A DNA stretch of 64,000 nucleotides from Rhipicephalus microplus (taxonomy: Eukaryota > Arthropoda > Arachnida > Ixodida > Ixodidae). Both the position numbers and the translations under genes were made by a program. Numbering within the stretch: the first letter of the stretch is position 1; the number at the start of each line of letters is the position of its first letter. Where the stretch lies: assembly GCF_043290135.1 (NCBI RefSeq), contig NC_134710.1, positions 201,742,692-201,806,691 of the forward strand, given 5' to 3'. The notes under the pieces were generated by a model. That model was not told the DNA's origin, did not search any database, and saw only the letters and a program-made list of their open reading frames with translations. Shown here piece by piece: positions 25,220-38,125 of the stretch.

Positions 25220-25940
25220 CTGCATGCACGCGCAGCGCATATGATGAACAAGACGAACGGCAGCTAAAGAAAAGCAGCAGCTACATATGTTCATTCCGAG
25301 GTCAACAGCTTGATTCTGGCACTGGTGGCTTCATTTTTATTTTGCGGCAAATGGTGCCGTACAGAAAGATCTTGGCGGCCTCTTATTGAACCACGGGTGG
25401 TCGAAGTCAATAGAGAATAGCTCTTTACAGCATATATAGCTATACAAGCGATACTTTATCCATTTTTTAATTTTTTTGTCGGGATGGGAAAGTTAGAGCC
25501 CTTGTGTTTCAATGTTGCATCTCTTGGTACTCGTTTGTATAAAAAAAACCGTTCCAGGCAAGTGCTGTCAATGGCGTCCTTGAGCGTGCTCAGAAGCCTG
25601 AAGATGCTCCTAGTTTCTAATTTTGGCACACACGGACGCGGAACAGCTGAAGCAGGAAAACAGGACCAATAGAAGTTAGGAGCATCGTGGAATCTCATGT
25701 TTATGCGACAACGGCTCGAGGCTATGTAGACTAAAGATCATCACTTATATCTCGGTGGTGGTATCCCAGGAGCAGGATATTTACGGCTTAAACGGGATTA
25801 TCACGGCACGGTGAAAGTTCAAGATAGAAGAAAAAGAACGCCAGTACAAGGTGCAATATGTTATTTCTGTCAAAAGTAGCACACAGTGGCACGAAAAGAA
25901 AAAAAAAGTTTAATTGAAGTAAACAGACTCTATCTCTCTC

Positions 25941-26107
<167 letters not shown>

Positions 26108-27309
26108 CAGGCATCGTGTTTATTAGTGTGTCTGTTGCCTTGTATTTCATGCGCATTACGATTTCAACATGAATGCAAATATGGGTTAATTGGCGTAGCG
26201 TCCACCAGGCGAAAAATATAGCGAAGGATCCGTTTTTTTTTTTTTTTTCACCTACGTTTTGACTGATGGCCAGAAAATACGATTGCAGCAAGACGACTTG
26301 TAAAACTGTTGGTTAATTCTGATGGCATGCTATCCAAACCCAAAATTACCGCAATGCAGGGTTTTCACGCCGATTACATTTACACATATAAACCACTCGC
26401 TTCCTTTGATGCATTTGTATTGACGGTTTCGAGATCGCAAGCGTTGTGCCCGAGCTAAATTTTCAGTAACCTCATTTACCAGCTCCTAAAGTCGAAACTT
26501 AGAGGACGTTTTCACGTGTTTTCAAGAGTAAGGAAAGTCTCCCATTAGTTTTTTCAGATAAAAAGATCGTGCGTAATGTTTAAAAGAATCTTTTTAAACT
26601 TTTATGTAGCTCAAACAAAGAGTTATTTGAATATATTTTGCCAAGTAAGGGAAGGAATGTGTAGAAAATCATCGGGCTATTTTCTAACGCTCTTCTTACC
26701 CACCGATGCTAATAGGGCACATCGGTTGTTGAAACCGCATGTCATCAAGGTAAACAGTGAAAGGGTCTATACGACGAACGCTTCGCCGTTTGTATCACCA
26801 TTAGTCAATTCTTCGCCGTGAAGCGCTTCCGTCTGTATGACCGTGTGCCTTTCTAGTATATAGTCCGTGTTCACAAGCGCTATCGTTTTCAGAATGCGTC
26901 GCCGCATTAGATGAACATTTTCATTGTACAACGTCATTGTATGAGTGCAATTACTGGGGCTTCGCAGTTGAAGAAATTGCTGAAAACGAGAAGAACGCGT
27001 TTAAACATACACTGTTCGCGTAAATAACATTGCAGCGAAGGATACATGGTGCTCGTCATTATTTACCAATGTAACGCAGATAAGCGCAGTGCTACTGAGC
27101 GGCTAATTACACCTGCTAGGCTCTGGTCGTACTTCTCCTATAGAGCGCAAGCTCTAGCCTGTCCCCATAATGGTTTGAACAATAAGGACACGATTTCTTG
27201 CAAAATTTCGCCTTCGCAGTAAACGCTAATATTGGAGTGTCACATTGATTCCTCCATGAATCACCTGGTGAGAAAAGTATGACGCGTCGTCAAAGGATAC
27301 GCGTCTTAC

Positions 27310-27562
27310 CCGAAATTCTTGCTAGCTTTGTCCCAGTCTGTTTTTTGTAGTGACGGCCCGCGAAGCCGCACACTTGGGCGCCCAGGCTGAAGCCGACGAG
27401 GTGCACATTGGTGGCCGTCACATTTCCACCAAATTTCCGGGACAGCTTCTGCACAAGCAGAGATATCTGCCGGCCCACCAGGGCCGTGTTGCCCACAGCT
27501 GTTAGGTACAAGGGTGACCGGCAGCCACGACCCCAGTCTACGATCACCACATTGCAGTCTTT
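27310..27562 (-). CDS. Lipase exon 3: nucleophile elbow (GFSLGA)
   Basis: This exon encodes about 84 residues containing VVIVDWGRGC (the family's VDW strand) and then HLVGFSLGAQVCGFAGR, where Ser of GxSxG is the catalytic nucleophile. It begins after the acceptor TTTGAATGCAG in phase 0 and ends ATT TCG G before the consensus donor GTAAGAC in phase 1. The same phase is required by the acceptor at 25219. At the exon end KLARIS- runs into the next exon's LDAARPLF, so the usual GLDPA box reads ALDAA, a mild departure from the family. No stop or frameshift is seen, so the gene looks intact here. Confidence 0.9.
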
Positions 27563-29024
27563 CTGCATTCAAAGGGTGAGCAAGAACCTTAATGCAGTGT
27601 CCATAAATGAACAGAGAAGCCATCTGAAGATTAATCGTGATCTTCAATTTAAGGAGAAAATACTGAATGAGAAGGCTTCATACTTAGGAAGCTATGTTTT
27701 CTCATGCCATAACAAGAACATCAGTCTTCAGATCTTCATTGTCATGGGCGGTGGGATCTTCTAGGCTGACTAAAATTACCAAGAATTTAAATACTAACAG
27801 CTGCGAATTCTTGCCGCAACTGATAAAATATGCAGTGCAACGCGCATGAAGAATTTGTCATGGTCGGGAGGGCAGGTTAACGGCAGTTTGAGGGTGTAAC
27901 TGAAGTATTCTGGCACTGTGGATTATAGGAATGAGAAAAATGACGCGACAGTTATCGCCAACCCAACAAGATTTGCTACAAACTGTTACACAAAGTGACC
28001 TTAATTGAGTGTATCTACCTGACTGTTATCACAAAAAGTACACACGAACGAAACCCCCTGCTATTTTTTACCGTTGGTTTGATTAACCTATTTCTGATTT
28101 GATGAGCGTTTCTCTACCTGATGTACTTTGGGAGAATTGACTGTCCTTGTTTGCAGAATTTATTGTCAACTTATGATGACCACGCTTAAAGAACAAGCAA
28201 CGTGCATTGGCTATTCACGTGCACAGTATGCAATGGTCACTTCCCCATGTCCTTGCCTTGCGGTCCTATTGTTAGTAGTTAAAAACAGCGCTAAGTAGAC
28301 ACAGACAAGAATGCACAAATGAAAAGCGCTGAGTACTAACTGCTTGATTTGTTAAAAAAAACAGGCGATTATACATTGAATTGGAAAACTCGGGGAAATA
28401 AAACATATCAATTCTTCTGGAGGCACCTGCGTACTGCCACACATTGTTTACTTATAAGAGATTAGTTTTGATGGCTGACTACTTCCCTGCTAGAGTTTTC
28501 GAAGGCGCACTTACATATGCTTCATTTTCACGCGTCGTCGCGAAAGCCACATACACTTCACGTGCAGTCTGCTCTTTGTATGGGCCAAAAACCCCCCTTT
28601 CCTAAAAGCGCGGTAAGCAGACACATTTAGCGCAGTGAATGTATAGTCAATAAACCAAATGAATTAGGCCAATCATGTGCCACTGAACGTAGGCACTGCC
28701 AAAAGATCTAATATGTTCACCCTCCCCGATTATACCGTTTCAATCTGTATTTGCGCGTTTTTCATTAAACGAAACAGTTCGCAGTCAGCGCTGGGCCTCT
28801 GTTTATTATTGTCCGTATCTATACTTAGCGCTCATTGAACTATGGAAACCTACTGACTAGCTGCATTCACTAGCTTTTTAATTTATTTTGTGGTGCGCAA
28901 GCTATGCTTATTTTTTAGATATAATTCAAGGCGATAACAGGCTCATAGGTAATTCAAGTGTGCTATTCAACGTGTTATCTGTTGTAATCGTGCGAAAGAA
29001 AGCTGTCACCGAGCGCGCGCTGGG

Positions 29025-29027
29025 GGT

Positions 29028-29065
<38 letters not shown>

Positions 29066-29110
29066 GCACGCACACACGCACACACACACACATGCACACA
29101 CATGCACGCA
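29025..29110. repeat. (CT)n(CA)n microsatellite
   Basis: A CT run followed by CA units with CG and TG interruptions, in the lipase intron between the end of exon 2 and exon 3. Confidence 0.9.
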
Positions 29111-29448
29111 CCATCGCACACAAGTGCGCAGACACACATGAGACACAAGAATAGTCAGCTTTGCAACCCCCCCCCCCCCCCCCTATGGGTCTTTGTAGGG
29201 TGAATTGTGGTCGGCAGAATGGTCATATGCAGTTCTCTATGATTATGTGCAGTCTTCTATCCCTATAAGACGGTTCGTTCATTTGTTCAAGCTTCGTACG
29301 TGTGGGTACAGAGTGGTACAGAGCAACGAAAATGCACGAGCGGCGACACACGCACGCTGGTAGGCATTCATTTAGGTTGACGGCGTTAGCGGGAAGAAAA
29401 AAAATGCCATGAGCACACGAGCTCTGAAACGAGGGCTGTTTGGCGTAC

Positions 29449-29775
29449 CTCCTGCAGTAGAGCCTCCTTGAGTTCATGGAGCCAGCTACTGTTGACATTT
29501 TGAGTGTAGCCATGTGCGATGATGATGAGATCCTTACGTTCTTGGAAAAATGGCTTCCCGTCTCGCCGCAGAAATCTCGTTCGCAATCTCCGGCCGCCTG
29601 TGTTGTTACGAGAGTAGATGTAAAACTTAGTCCTCACGTACCTTGGCCGCCTGGGGAGCGAAAGCGGGTGTGTTAGCCTGTACTTGTCATCCTTGCGGAA
29701 ACAGCCCACACCAGTGTAGCATCGCATGTCTTTGATCAGCGAAATAGACTTGAGCGAAAACTTGAGCGGCCATAT
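29449..29775 (-). CDS. Lipase exon 2: N-terminal alpha/beta-hydrolase region with oxyanion hole
   Basis: This exon encodes 109 residues of a pancreatic-type triacylglycerol lipase, an enzyme family that hydrolyses ester bonds of extracellular or gut lipids. It starts after the acceptor CTTCAACAG (phase 0) and ends GAG before the donor GTACGC (phase 0). It contains the family's N-terminal cysteine pair (CYTGVGCF), the conserved strand TKFYIYSRNN, and IIAHGYTQN, in which the HG dipeptide forms the oxyanion hole. The reading frame is open across the exon with no stops. The preceding exon is probably at 35348-35458, 5.6 kb away; the next is at 27310-27562. Family assignment is by motif order and is firm; the substrate is not known, and phospholipase A1 activity cannot be excluded. 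Confidence 0.88.
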
Positions 29776-32700
29776 CTGTTGAAGGAATGAGCAGACGGTG
29801 AATAACGGAAAATACAAAAACCATAGAGTGGTTGTCCTAAAAAGACTACATGGTGGGGTATGTGACGCAATAATTTATTACGTGATTAGTTTTAAGTGGT
29901 TATTAAGTGATCAAGAACTGCAGCTGTAGAAAGAAGCATGTAGGTTAAACATGTGCTTTTGCCTAACTTAATTTGCCCCTTTAGATGGTCAGTGTCAATG
30001 AATGTTCAGCAGTACAAACAAATTTTAGGCGAATACGCTTTCTCTTCCTCGCAGACAGCCATTCATGTAACATCACGGGATTTCGTGATGGAGGGCGAGT
30101 GCATCCGACGTGGTGGTCCGATGCTGGTCATTTATGAAAGGTGGCATAACGCTTGCTACGCTTTAGTCGAAGGTGGTAGGTTCAATGCCTTACAGCAGCA
30201 AATTTTCTTTTTTGTCCACTTCAATTCCTTCTATATATGTGATAACTGCTACGCTACAGTTAAATACTACAAATAATTTGTCACTAATAATAAAGATTTG
30301 TATGTTTGTTTTCTTAACCTCTATAGACAAAAAAGCAAGCCCTTGTTTCACTCCCCTTCTTTCGTTTATTTCAACATGATGCAATTAAAAGTATTTTCTA
30401 GTGCTGTGGCAGCACCAGCTCAGTCAAATGTCTTGAACTTGGGTTGCCTCTGGGTCCACTAGAGCAGAGAGAGAGAAGGCTTGTAAAGAGAGAAGTGGAG
30501 GCTTGCGTGGAGTCAGGAAAGCTTACAGTTGTCTCAGTGATAGTGTTTCACGTTGTTAACTCTCAACAAGAGTTCTTTTCTGAAATTTTCGTCACGGATT
30601 CTTCTGCGTTGGCTCGCTAAAAGTTCAGCTACTACACTGTGCACTTACACATGTCAGTGTTTTCACTGGAGAGAAGAGCTGTATTATAAACTAGGGACAC
30701 CTTCCGCACCAGCTCACAGTTGTATACAGTGCTTCGATCGCAGTGTACATGCCATGTATGAAGCATCGTACTTCGCTGTTGCTGGCAATCAGGCAAGGTG
30801 CATCACGTGAAGCCAAGACCAAGGTGATAGAATACGCTCTCTAGGAACCTCTGTTTGAAAGAACATTTTTGAAGCGGAATGCTTCAATATATATATTGAT
30901 TACCAGTAATCAGTAACAAAAAAATTCTATTTAAATACTCAGAGCATAGTTTCGAGAAAATAATCAAGTATAACTGAAAAAATTCAAAAAATGTACTTAA
31001 TTACAAATAACCAATTACTTTTGACGTGTTACGTATAAATATTCACAGAGGACATGAACATTAGCATCGAATTACTGCGCAAATACGAGCTGGTGTGCAA
31101 GGTGTTTCTATAATATCACCGTTTCCTACAACACATGCACTTGGAGAGTGCTCAGTGAAGAAGCTGGTCTTTTAACAAGGAAACGTAGAACGATTAGTGA
31201 CGGCAACTTCAAAAAAAAATACCTGTTGCAAGTTAACGTGCAACGCCGTATGACTTTCCTGTAATTTCTCAGTTGATTTTCTGGAGCTCGAAGTACCAAA
31301 TTTATTCAATTATATTTATGCTAAGTGTGTTGATTCGTAATCTGTTATTTTATTTACCACTATAGCAACCATCTGGCAGACCTGCAGCTACCTCCCCCAT
31401 CTTAATTGTAGCTTCACGGGACCACGTATTTTCAAGTTACAACTAGTCATGTGACTAATATCACGTGGTATCTAGTCACGTCACATGTTCTCGCTAAAAC
31501 GTGCGGATACATTTTGAATCGATAGCAAAAGCTTGACGTTACAAGCAAAATTTACAAGAAGGGAGGTCGATGAGCAGCTCCGCTGTTGGTTCAAGCCTTC
31601 GCCACTAGTACAAGCCACACACCTTTTTATCTCACGAATATTTCTCGAAATTTTTTTTACAAAAAAGGCATAAAATGCACTTAAAATATAACGCTGTGCC
31701 CAAAGACTACACTGCAAAGCAATATCCTAACAATAGCGCTAGGAAAATGCCAGCAGAAGGCAAAAAATTACACCTTGTTGTAGAAAAGCAGGAGATTGTC
31801 CAGGTGTTTCGCTTAGACAAATGTCTTCTACTGCATTACGTGCCCAGCTGCACCAATTCGCTATATGCTGGAGCTCGCGGATGTTATGAAAACTACGAGG
31901 GAATGGTCCGAAAAATGTTTTCGGATAATTTACTTTTCCTCATGAGGAAACAATATTCGTTTTCTGTTGTTGTTATTTTGAAAAGAGTCTAAGTTAGAAG
32001 TTCATATGCTTTTCTATTTTCTTTGCAAAGGTACAGTGAGCAGTTGCTATTGGCACGTGTGACGTCAGCTTGGCGTAGGATTTCTTGGACAATGCAGTGC
32101 ATAAATTTTGCGTGAACTTGAATGCCTGACATAAATGCCTTAATAAGCGAGTCCGAGTCCGGCCCGGTGCATCAAGCCAGGGCTCAGCGAAAAACTCATC
32201 GGCGAGACAGGCCTGCACAGTGGTCTACCTTCACCACTACTTTAATCTCACCCTAATAGACCTGATTCTGTGACCATTTGTAGACTTGCTGCGCATTACG
32301 TTCTGTGCGAGCCGTTGGCGTTGTCTCTCTCTACCCTTGGTCTTTGTTTTTTTTTTTTATCGACGAAGCATCTTCAGACCTAGTAATGACCCTGCTTTTT
32401 CAATTTGTCTGTGGGCCGTAGTGCACAGTCAAAGCGCAGATGCGCCATCTGTGCGGCGCAGTGCGAAAAGCAACCGCATCGATTAACTCCGTTACAGCAC
32501 CATTCTGTCAGGGGTCGCTGATACGAGCGTGCGCTCCCCGCAGTGGTGCCGCTGTGATGAAAGAAAGCAAACGTAAGACGCTCCATGCAGCGGCTCGGCG
32601 GCAAAGCCGCTACTTCGTTTTCGAGCTGAGAAATCATGAAGCTGCAGCTACACGGCAACGCCAACAAACAGATCTGGAGCAGAGAGTGCGGCAACATTTA

Positions 32701-33100
32701 TCTAACATTCTCATTTCTCGCATGATTGACGGTATATGCTTCATAGTACTTCGCCCCATAGTCAGCATTCACTTCGTAGATATGCGTGATTTTTTTATTT
32801 TGGCCCCTCATATCCACCAGCAGAGTCACGAACTCTTTTCTTTCTTGAACCTCCCTCCCTCCATTGACTTCTCATTCTGCTCGGTATTTCTTGAAGTATG
32901 ACACGATAACAACCACGTAAAAAGTGAACTTCGGCGTCCACTTGCCATTGAAAAAAATATTCATTGTTTAGAAAATACTCACTGTAAGAAAGTCAACCGA
33001 TAGCTAATGCTCGCTATTTTGAAGTTTATTCTAAATTCTTTTGAAATTATTACGACTCGTTGCCATCCTTATTTCCCTTTGTTTAGCCTTGTTGGGTGAA
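29776..33100. other. Lipase first intron, proximal part
   Basis: No exon-like signals on the minus strand were convincing. A CpG-richer patch at 32440-32700 has a 153-codon plus frame without recognisable motifs. Confidence 0.4.
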
Positions 33101-33109
33101 TTACTACAG

Positions 33110-33275
33110 GTTTTGCTACTCATTTTAATCTAAGCGTGAGCCAAATTAATCTAGGTGCCAGTCAATTTAATTCACCCACCACTCAGATAATTCAAGTGCC
33201 AATCATTTTTCTCCAAGTGCCGCGGAAATTAATCGAACCACAAGCCGATTTAATCCAGATGCCAGCGAATGAATT
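33110..33275. repeat. Foldback-like element, left inverted array
   Basis: About seven imperfect ~21-base units resembling GCCAGTCAATTTAATTCA and GATAATTCAAGTGCCA lie in tandem. Their reverse complements make up the array at 33800-33945. Together with the ~520-base interior they form a foldback-type transposon structure, or a long stem-loop. Confidence 0.65.
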
Positions 33276-33799
33276 CCTGACTACATAGTAACTTCAAGGC
33301 GACCCATAATTTCCGGGAACGCGTGGAGTGAATAGCTTTGTAGTGAACTGAAGGGGGAATATTATCAAAATGTGTAGAATAAACAGTGAATGAGTCAATA
33401 GTGACACTGTGTGACTCGTGTGACTTCATCACGCCTATCACCCGCGTATGCACTATTCCCACCTTCCACATGCATATCAAAGGAAACGCCGTCCTCACAG
33501 TAATAACTTCACACCTATTGCCCAGGCCAATGACCTGCTCACAAGTGACTCAGGTGACGTCATCACGCATATCTACCACACACGCAATGTGTTAACCTGC
33601 CGTCATGCATATTAAACGAAACGTCTTTGAAAGAGCCGGAACTTTACTTCTAAGAATAGGCCAAGCGACTTGATCACTAGTGCTTCATTTATTGTTTATT
33701 CTGCACATCTTGATAATACTTCTCCTTAAATTTGCTCTAAGGTTATTCACTCCGCACGTTCACGAAAATTCTAGGTCGCTTTGAGGTCGTGATGTGGCC

Positions 33800-33945
33800 C
33801 AATCGTCCACCTTGGTCAGAATTAAGTTTGCTGGCGTCTGAATTAAATTGGCTGGTGGTTATACTAATTTCAGAGGCACTTGAATTAATATGACCAGCAC
33901 TTGGATCAATTTGAGTGGTGGCTGGATCAAAATTGAGCGGGAAAA
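33800..33945. repeat. Foldback-like element, right inverted array
   Basis: About six units such as GAATTAAATTGGCTGGTGG and CTTGAATTAATATGACCAGC, the inverted counterpart of the left array. No transposase frame is present between the arrays. Confidence 0.65.
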
Positions 33946-34054
33946 TTTAGCTACTGTTGAAATTGAAGGATATGCAATATGATATTGCTCTATATACAAA
34001 TAAAAAAATGCAAGAAAGAAAAAAAAGGAAGCTTGCGATGCGAAAAATCCGTAA

Positions 34055-34056
<2 letters not shown>

Positions 34057-34090
<34 letters not shown>

Positions 34091-34133
34091 GCGTGTGCGT
34101 GTGCGTGTGCGTGTGCGTGTGCGTGTGTGTGTG

Positions 34134-34164
<31 letters not shown>
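34057..34164. repeat. (GT)n with (GTGTGC)n core
   Basis: A GT tract with a hexanucleotide GTGTGC core near 34080-34128, abutting a SINE fragment at the right. Confidence 0.95.
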
Positions 34165-34251
34165 TTTGATGATTTATTGATTTGTAGAGTTTAACGTCCC
34201 AAAACCACGATATGATTATGAGAGACGCCGTAACGGAAGGCTCCGGAAATT
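34165..34251 (-). mobile_element. Short 3' fragment of a Ruka-like SINE inside a GT microsatellite
   Basis: Only the tail and the first ~70 bases of body are present (GTTTAACGTCCCAAAACC through GGCTCCGGAAATT). The fragment sits between the long GT tract at its left and a short GTGTGTGTG at its right. Insertion into the microsatellite is plausible, because a GT-rich duplication would look like this. Confidence 0.75.
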
Positions 34252-34599
34252 CATTGAGTGTGTGTGCACGCTGGAGCCGACGTTTCAGCAAGTGTACTTG
34301 TCGCGTCAAGGTTGGAACTGATTTCTTTAGCACTTGTCTGTACATGCTTCGTACCCTCTCATCAAACTCACGCATAGGAAAGGGATGACATCTGCGAAAG
34401 GAGCAAAGAGGGAGAGGACACCGGGACAAATTGGGGGAGTCGTAATAAACGGTATTCCGTGAAAAAGAAAGAAAGAAAGAAAAAAAAGCTGAGATGAAGG
34501 GGTTCAGATGCTCCCCTGCATTACGGTTATCATAGGAGGCATCATTTGGCAATAGTAGGTTAGAAATTCCTACAAAAATGAACTTTCATTGGTTTTTGA

Positions 34600-35225
34600 A
34601 ATGTATGTACCATACAGGATGGATTCAAGAGCCCCCTTGGGAACGTTCGTATCTTCTGGCTGGAATTTATCGAACTTGTGAATAAGGTATGACTGTATAG
34701 TTTCTGCCTCGTGGGGACGGGAAGTTCGACTGAAGTATGTAAATTTTCAGATCATAAAAGTTGTTGCCTGCTGATACATTAAATGTTGGCCCACTGCGAT
34801 CAGTAATTTCTTCGCTGTGTCTGCACGATGCCCGTTTAATTTGCCGTCCATTTCGCCAATGTACCGTTTATACGTTTCGTTCGTTTTACGAAGCTGTCCC
34901 GTGACACCATTGTACCATTTGTGACCACACAAACACTTGATCATGTAAATAACGTTTGAACTAGCTCAAGTAAAACTGGTTTTATAAGGTGATTGTAATC
35001 ACTTGTGCCACTTTCATCTTCAAGGTATTTGCAAGTCTTACATCTTGGTCGAGAGTAAGGTGTCATGGGGGCAGACGAATGAGAGTTTACTTTTTCATCC
35101 TCAAACATGCTCTCAAAGTTCCTATTGCGGTGATACACGACCTTTCGTACTTCTGGGGACGCTGTGTTGAGGCACTCGTTGCTTACCAGTATTAGAAACG
35201 ACATATTTAGTGTTTGAGAGCACAT
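34600..35225 (-). mobile_element. Penelope-like element C-terminal fragment (GIY-YIG region)
   Basis: On the minus strand the segment reads SRPRCKTCKYLED, then MIKCLCGHKWYNGVTGQL and LNGHRADTAKKL, and in another frame IHKFDKFQPEDTNVPKG. This order matches the Cys-rich linker, the GIY-YIG endonuclease and the C-terminal IHKF region of Penelope-like retroelements. Frameshifts break the reading frame at least twice, so it is a relic. It lies just downstream of the putative lipase exon 1, in its first intron. Confidence 0.6.
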
Positions 35226-35347
35226 TTTAGTATTTGGTCATCAATGCTGCTGGCTGGGTAGGCTGTGCTGCAGCCTACTATATTTTAGCTAGTGCTCATT
35301 TCCTGCCTAGTTAACATGCTTCCTTAAAGATATTGTAACCGACTTAC

Positions 35348-35458
35348 ACCATCAGTTTTCTCGTCCTGCGTTTCTTCTCCTTTGCTTAAACTGGAGTTTT
35401 TTGCTTCTTTCATCTGTGCCACGCTAGTAGTGCACACTGCAAGAACGATGACTGCCAT
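35348..35458 (-). CDS. Putative first coding exon of the lipase gene (signal peptide)
   Basis: This exon would encode 37 residues beginning MAVIVLAVCTTSVAQ, a short hydrophobic segment with an AxA-like end typical of a secretory signal, followed by a Lys/Glu/Ser-rich linker. The exon ends with GAT GGT before a consensus donor GTAAGT, leaving phase 0, which matches the phase-0 acceptor of the next exon at 29775. Upstream, a long pyrimidine run ending TTTTTTCAAG forms a convincing acceptor at about 35463, so the start codon sits in an internal exon preceded by a 5' UTR exon. The link to the lipase is inferred from strand, phase and the need for a signal peptide. The signal lacks a basic n-region, so a different or additional upstream exon remains possible. 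Confidence 0.45.
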
Positions 35459-35559
35459 GTGAGCTTGAAAAAAGAGAAATTGGCAGCGGATAGAGTCAGT
35501 AAACTTGTGCATATGCCTGCAAAGCAAATGACTATTTCTAAAGAACAATACCAGCTGTG

Positions 35560-38110
35560 TTGCCTCTTTTCTTGTGATATGTCTGCAATGCTACACTATT
35601 CACTAATTTAAGCACCGTGCTCCCTGTCCTCCTTTCACACCTTCTCTTTCTGTGTGTGTGATGTGATGGAATTCCTGCAACCTATCTCTTAATATATCTC
35701 CACTAAAGCTAATGCTGAAAGTTGAACAGTGCTACACAGTGCAATGGTACGCAGTCTCGTGAATACCGACCAGGTGAGCGCCGGTCATATAATGTCCGGC
35801 TATTTTGAATAAAACCAGCGGAAAATGCTTTTTAAGATTTTGCAGCTGTTATTCAGAGTAGCACTGTGCTTGAAATTGTCCTTCCTATCCAGCCTGTCAG
35901 CTGGCTCGCTTACGCTGGATGCGTTTCAAATTCAGATAACGTGCCTTTGTTTTTGAGGTCAGGTAGTGTATAGTTGCTTAGAAGAAATACTAACCTACAG
36001 CTACCTTTTAACGCAGTCAGGACTATCATCAATGCAATTACTACTTCTGTATTGAGTTCGTAGCACAAGTGGCTGCATATGTGCAGTGAACAGCTTCTCA
36101 CTGAACATGTCTCGCATAGAAACACGCGTATGCTGTAAACACGCATATGCTGTAATATATACTTAAGGTATTTCCTCTTTCTATTCTTCAAAAGACGTTG
36201 TTTACGGAAGTTTGATAAAATTTTGATTCCTGCGTAAGTCCCGAACTGGATACTGGAGATTGTAGGACTTCTGTAGTGTTAAAAAAAGTTTAGAAAAAGT
36301 TCATAACCTAAATAAAAAACACGCTTCTTGCATTGTTTATACTTAGACGTCTTCTCTTCAATGCTACCAACGTCATATATGTACAATAAAATGCAAGAAT
36401 AACGGCATTGACGTTCCCATTGTGTGAAAAACATAACTAAAACGGTGGACTGTTTTTATATCTGTTATAGCTAATAATATTTTTGCAAATCTGGAAATAT
36501 TCTAGAAGAAAATCGTATCGTGCTACATATCTAAAATTCAGGGAAAGCTTTAGCTCCTGCATTTTATGTTTACCAGAGCAACTACGAATTATCTCGATTT
36601 CAGTAAAACCGGTTCAGCGTTTTTTAAAGCATTTTCGCAAGTTACGACGTTTATGAATCTAGTAATACAGTTGGTCTTTAGTTAGAGCTCCTTGTTGAGC
36701 CTACACACTATGTGGTCCGCTGACGCAGAAAGCGCAAACTCTGTGCGATCACCTGGATTTTATACATTGATAGAACCCCGAGGCTATCCTCATTTGTTGG
36801 TATGAAATTTTTTTTCAGCCGCGCTGCAAGATCCTAGGAGTGATATCCATCATTCACTCTGAAAGATGCATGTATTCAGTTTTATTTTGCACGACATTGA
36901 ACTTGGTGCAAGTGTTCCTAGATTTTTGAGGTCATCCTTATATATTTGGTCGCTATATGCTTGGATAGGGCATTATTAGCCTCCGGCTTTTGTGAGTAGC
37001 ATTCATTAAGGTCGCCAGGCCACGTTCATGGGCTTGATGAAAATTTTCTCTGTTCACCCTATCGAGTATACCGTCAGAGTCGGGCGCTCTTTTTAGAGAG
37101 GTTAGTGCCACAACCACAAGAGTGGTCATGGTGAACACACAGTTTCACCGATCTTTGATTGCGTCACAACACCACGACTCCCCCTGCTTCGTCCATGGTT
37201 GGCGCCCCCCTAAAAGGTGGGACGCAACTCGGTCTGAAAGCAAATTTTTTGTGGTGATGCAATTTTTAGGAACAATATTACTGTTCCATTTATTCCAAGT
37301 TTTCTCAGCTGTTCTCATTCGTTCATCTTGATGTATAGGTGATAATGACTCATGTTTTTGAATTTGTATGAAACTAAAGTCTTTTTCCAAAACAATGATG
37401 TCCGTAAAATATTAAAAAACTTGTTTGGTTTGTTTGTTTTCCTTCAGACGATGAAAACATGGAAATGACATTCTCGACTACCGCATTAATTACAGCTGTC
37501 CCTCTGGAAGTCACGCTGTTTTATGTAGAAGGTGATTGTTTTTCTCCAAATTTGGCATTGTAAGATTGGTACAGTTTATATTTTGGCAGCGTATGGGTTT
37601 CAATTACGGTATGTTTATTCCCTTGCTCTTACAAAGGAAAATGGCATACGCAGAATATTTCATGTGTACATGTTTTCCCCAGATTACTGAAGAAGACAAT
37701 GTGACAAATAAAGATTTGCAAAACATGCCAGATCATTGCTGAAAACTGCGAAAAATAATGCAATATAATGGTTTCGTCATGCCACTGTTCGTGTAACTTC
37801 GAGTTTATCGCACCTATGCAAAACCGGAACGCTATTTATTAGAAAAGAACAAATACACTGGATTATTGCACCTTGAACATAACTTAAGTAGATGCATTAA
37901 TATAAATGCGTCGAAGTTGGTAACTCAGTGAATACTACCATCACAATTAAATCTTAGAATCCACCAAATACGTTCAGATGAGAAACACGCAAAACATCAT
38001 GACGTTCTAAAGTTAATAAGCTCCAATACATTTTGTTAATGGATTATGTACGCAATGAAGTGATCGCGCAGGCCAGCTCATGACTAAGCCAAATGAGCAG
38101 ATTCCAACGT
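35560..38110. other. No gene recognised
   Basis: AT-rich sequence. Minus-strand frames at 36953-37390 are Lys/Arg-rich but lack an identifiable domain; a retroelement origin is possible. Confidence 0.4.
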
Positions 38111-38125
38111 AATATCTTCGTCCTG

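Noticed and set aside
29169..29184. C- and G-homopolymer runs (also at 1330, 2731, 4971 and 61217) as G-quadruplex elements
   Set aside because: They are single homopolymer runs without spaced G-tracts and may vary in length through sequencing error.
32440..32901. A 153-residue plus frame in a CpG-richer patch
   Set aside because: No recognisable domain; the patch may be a repeat or regulatory island.
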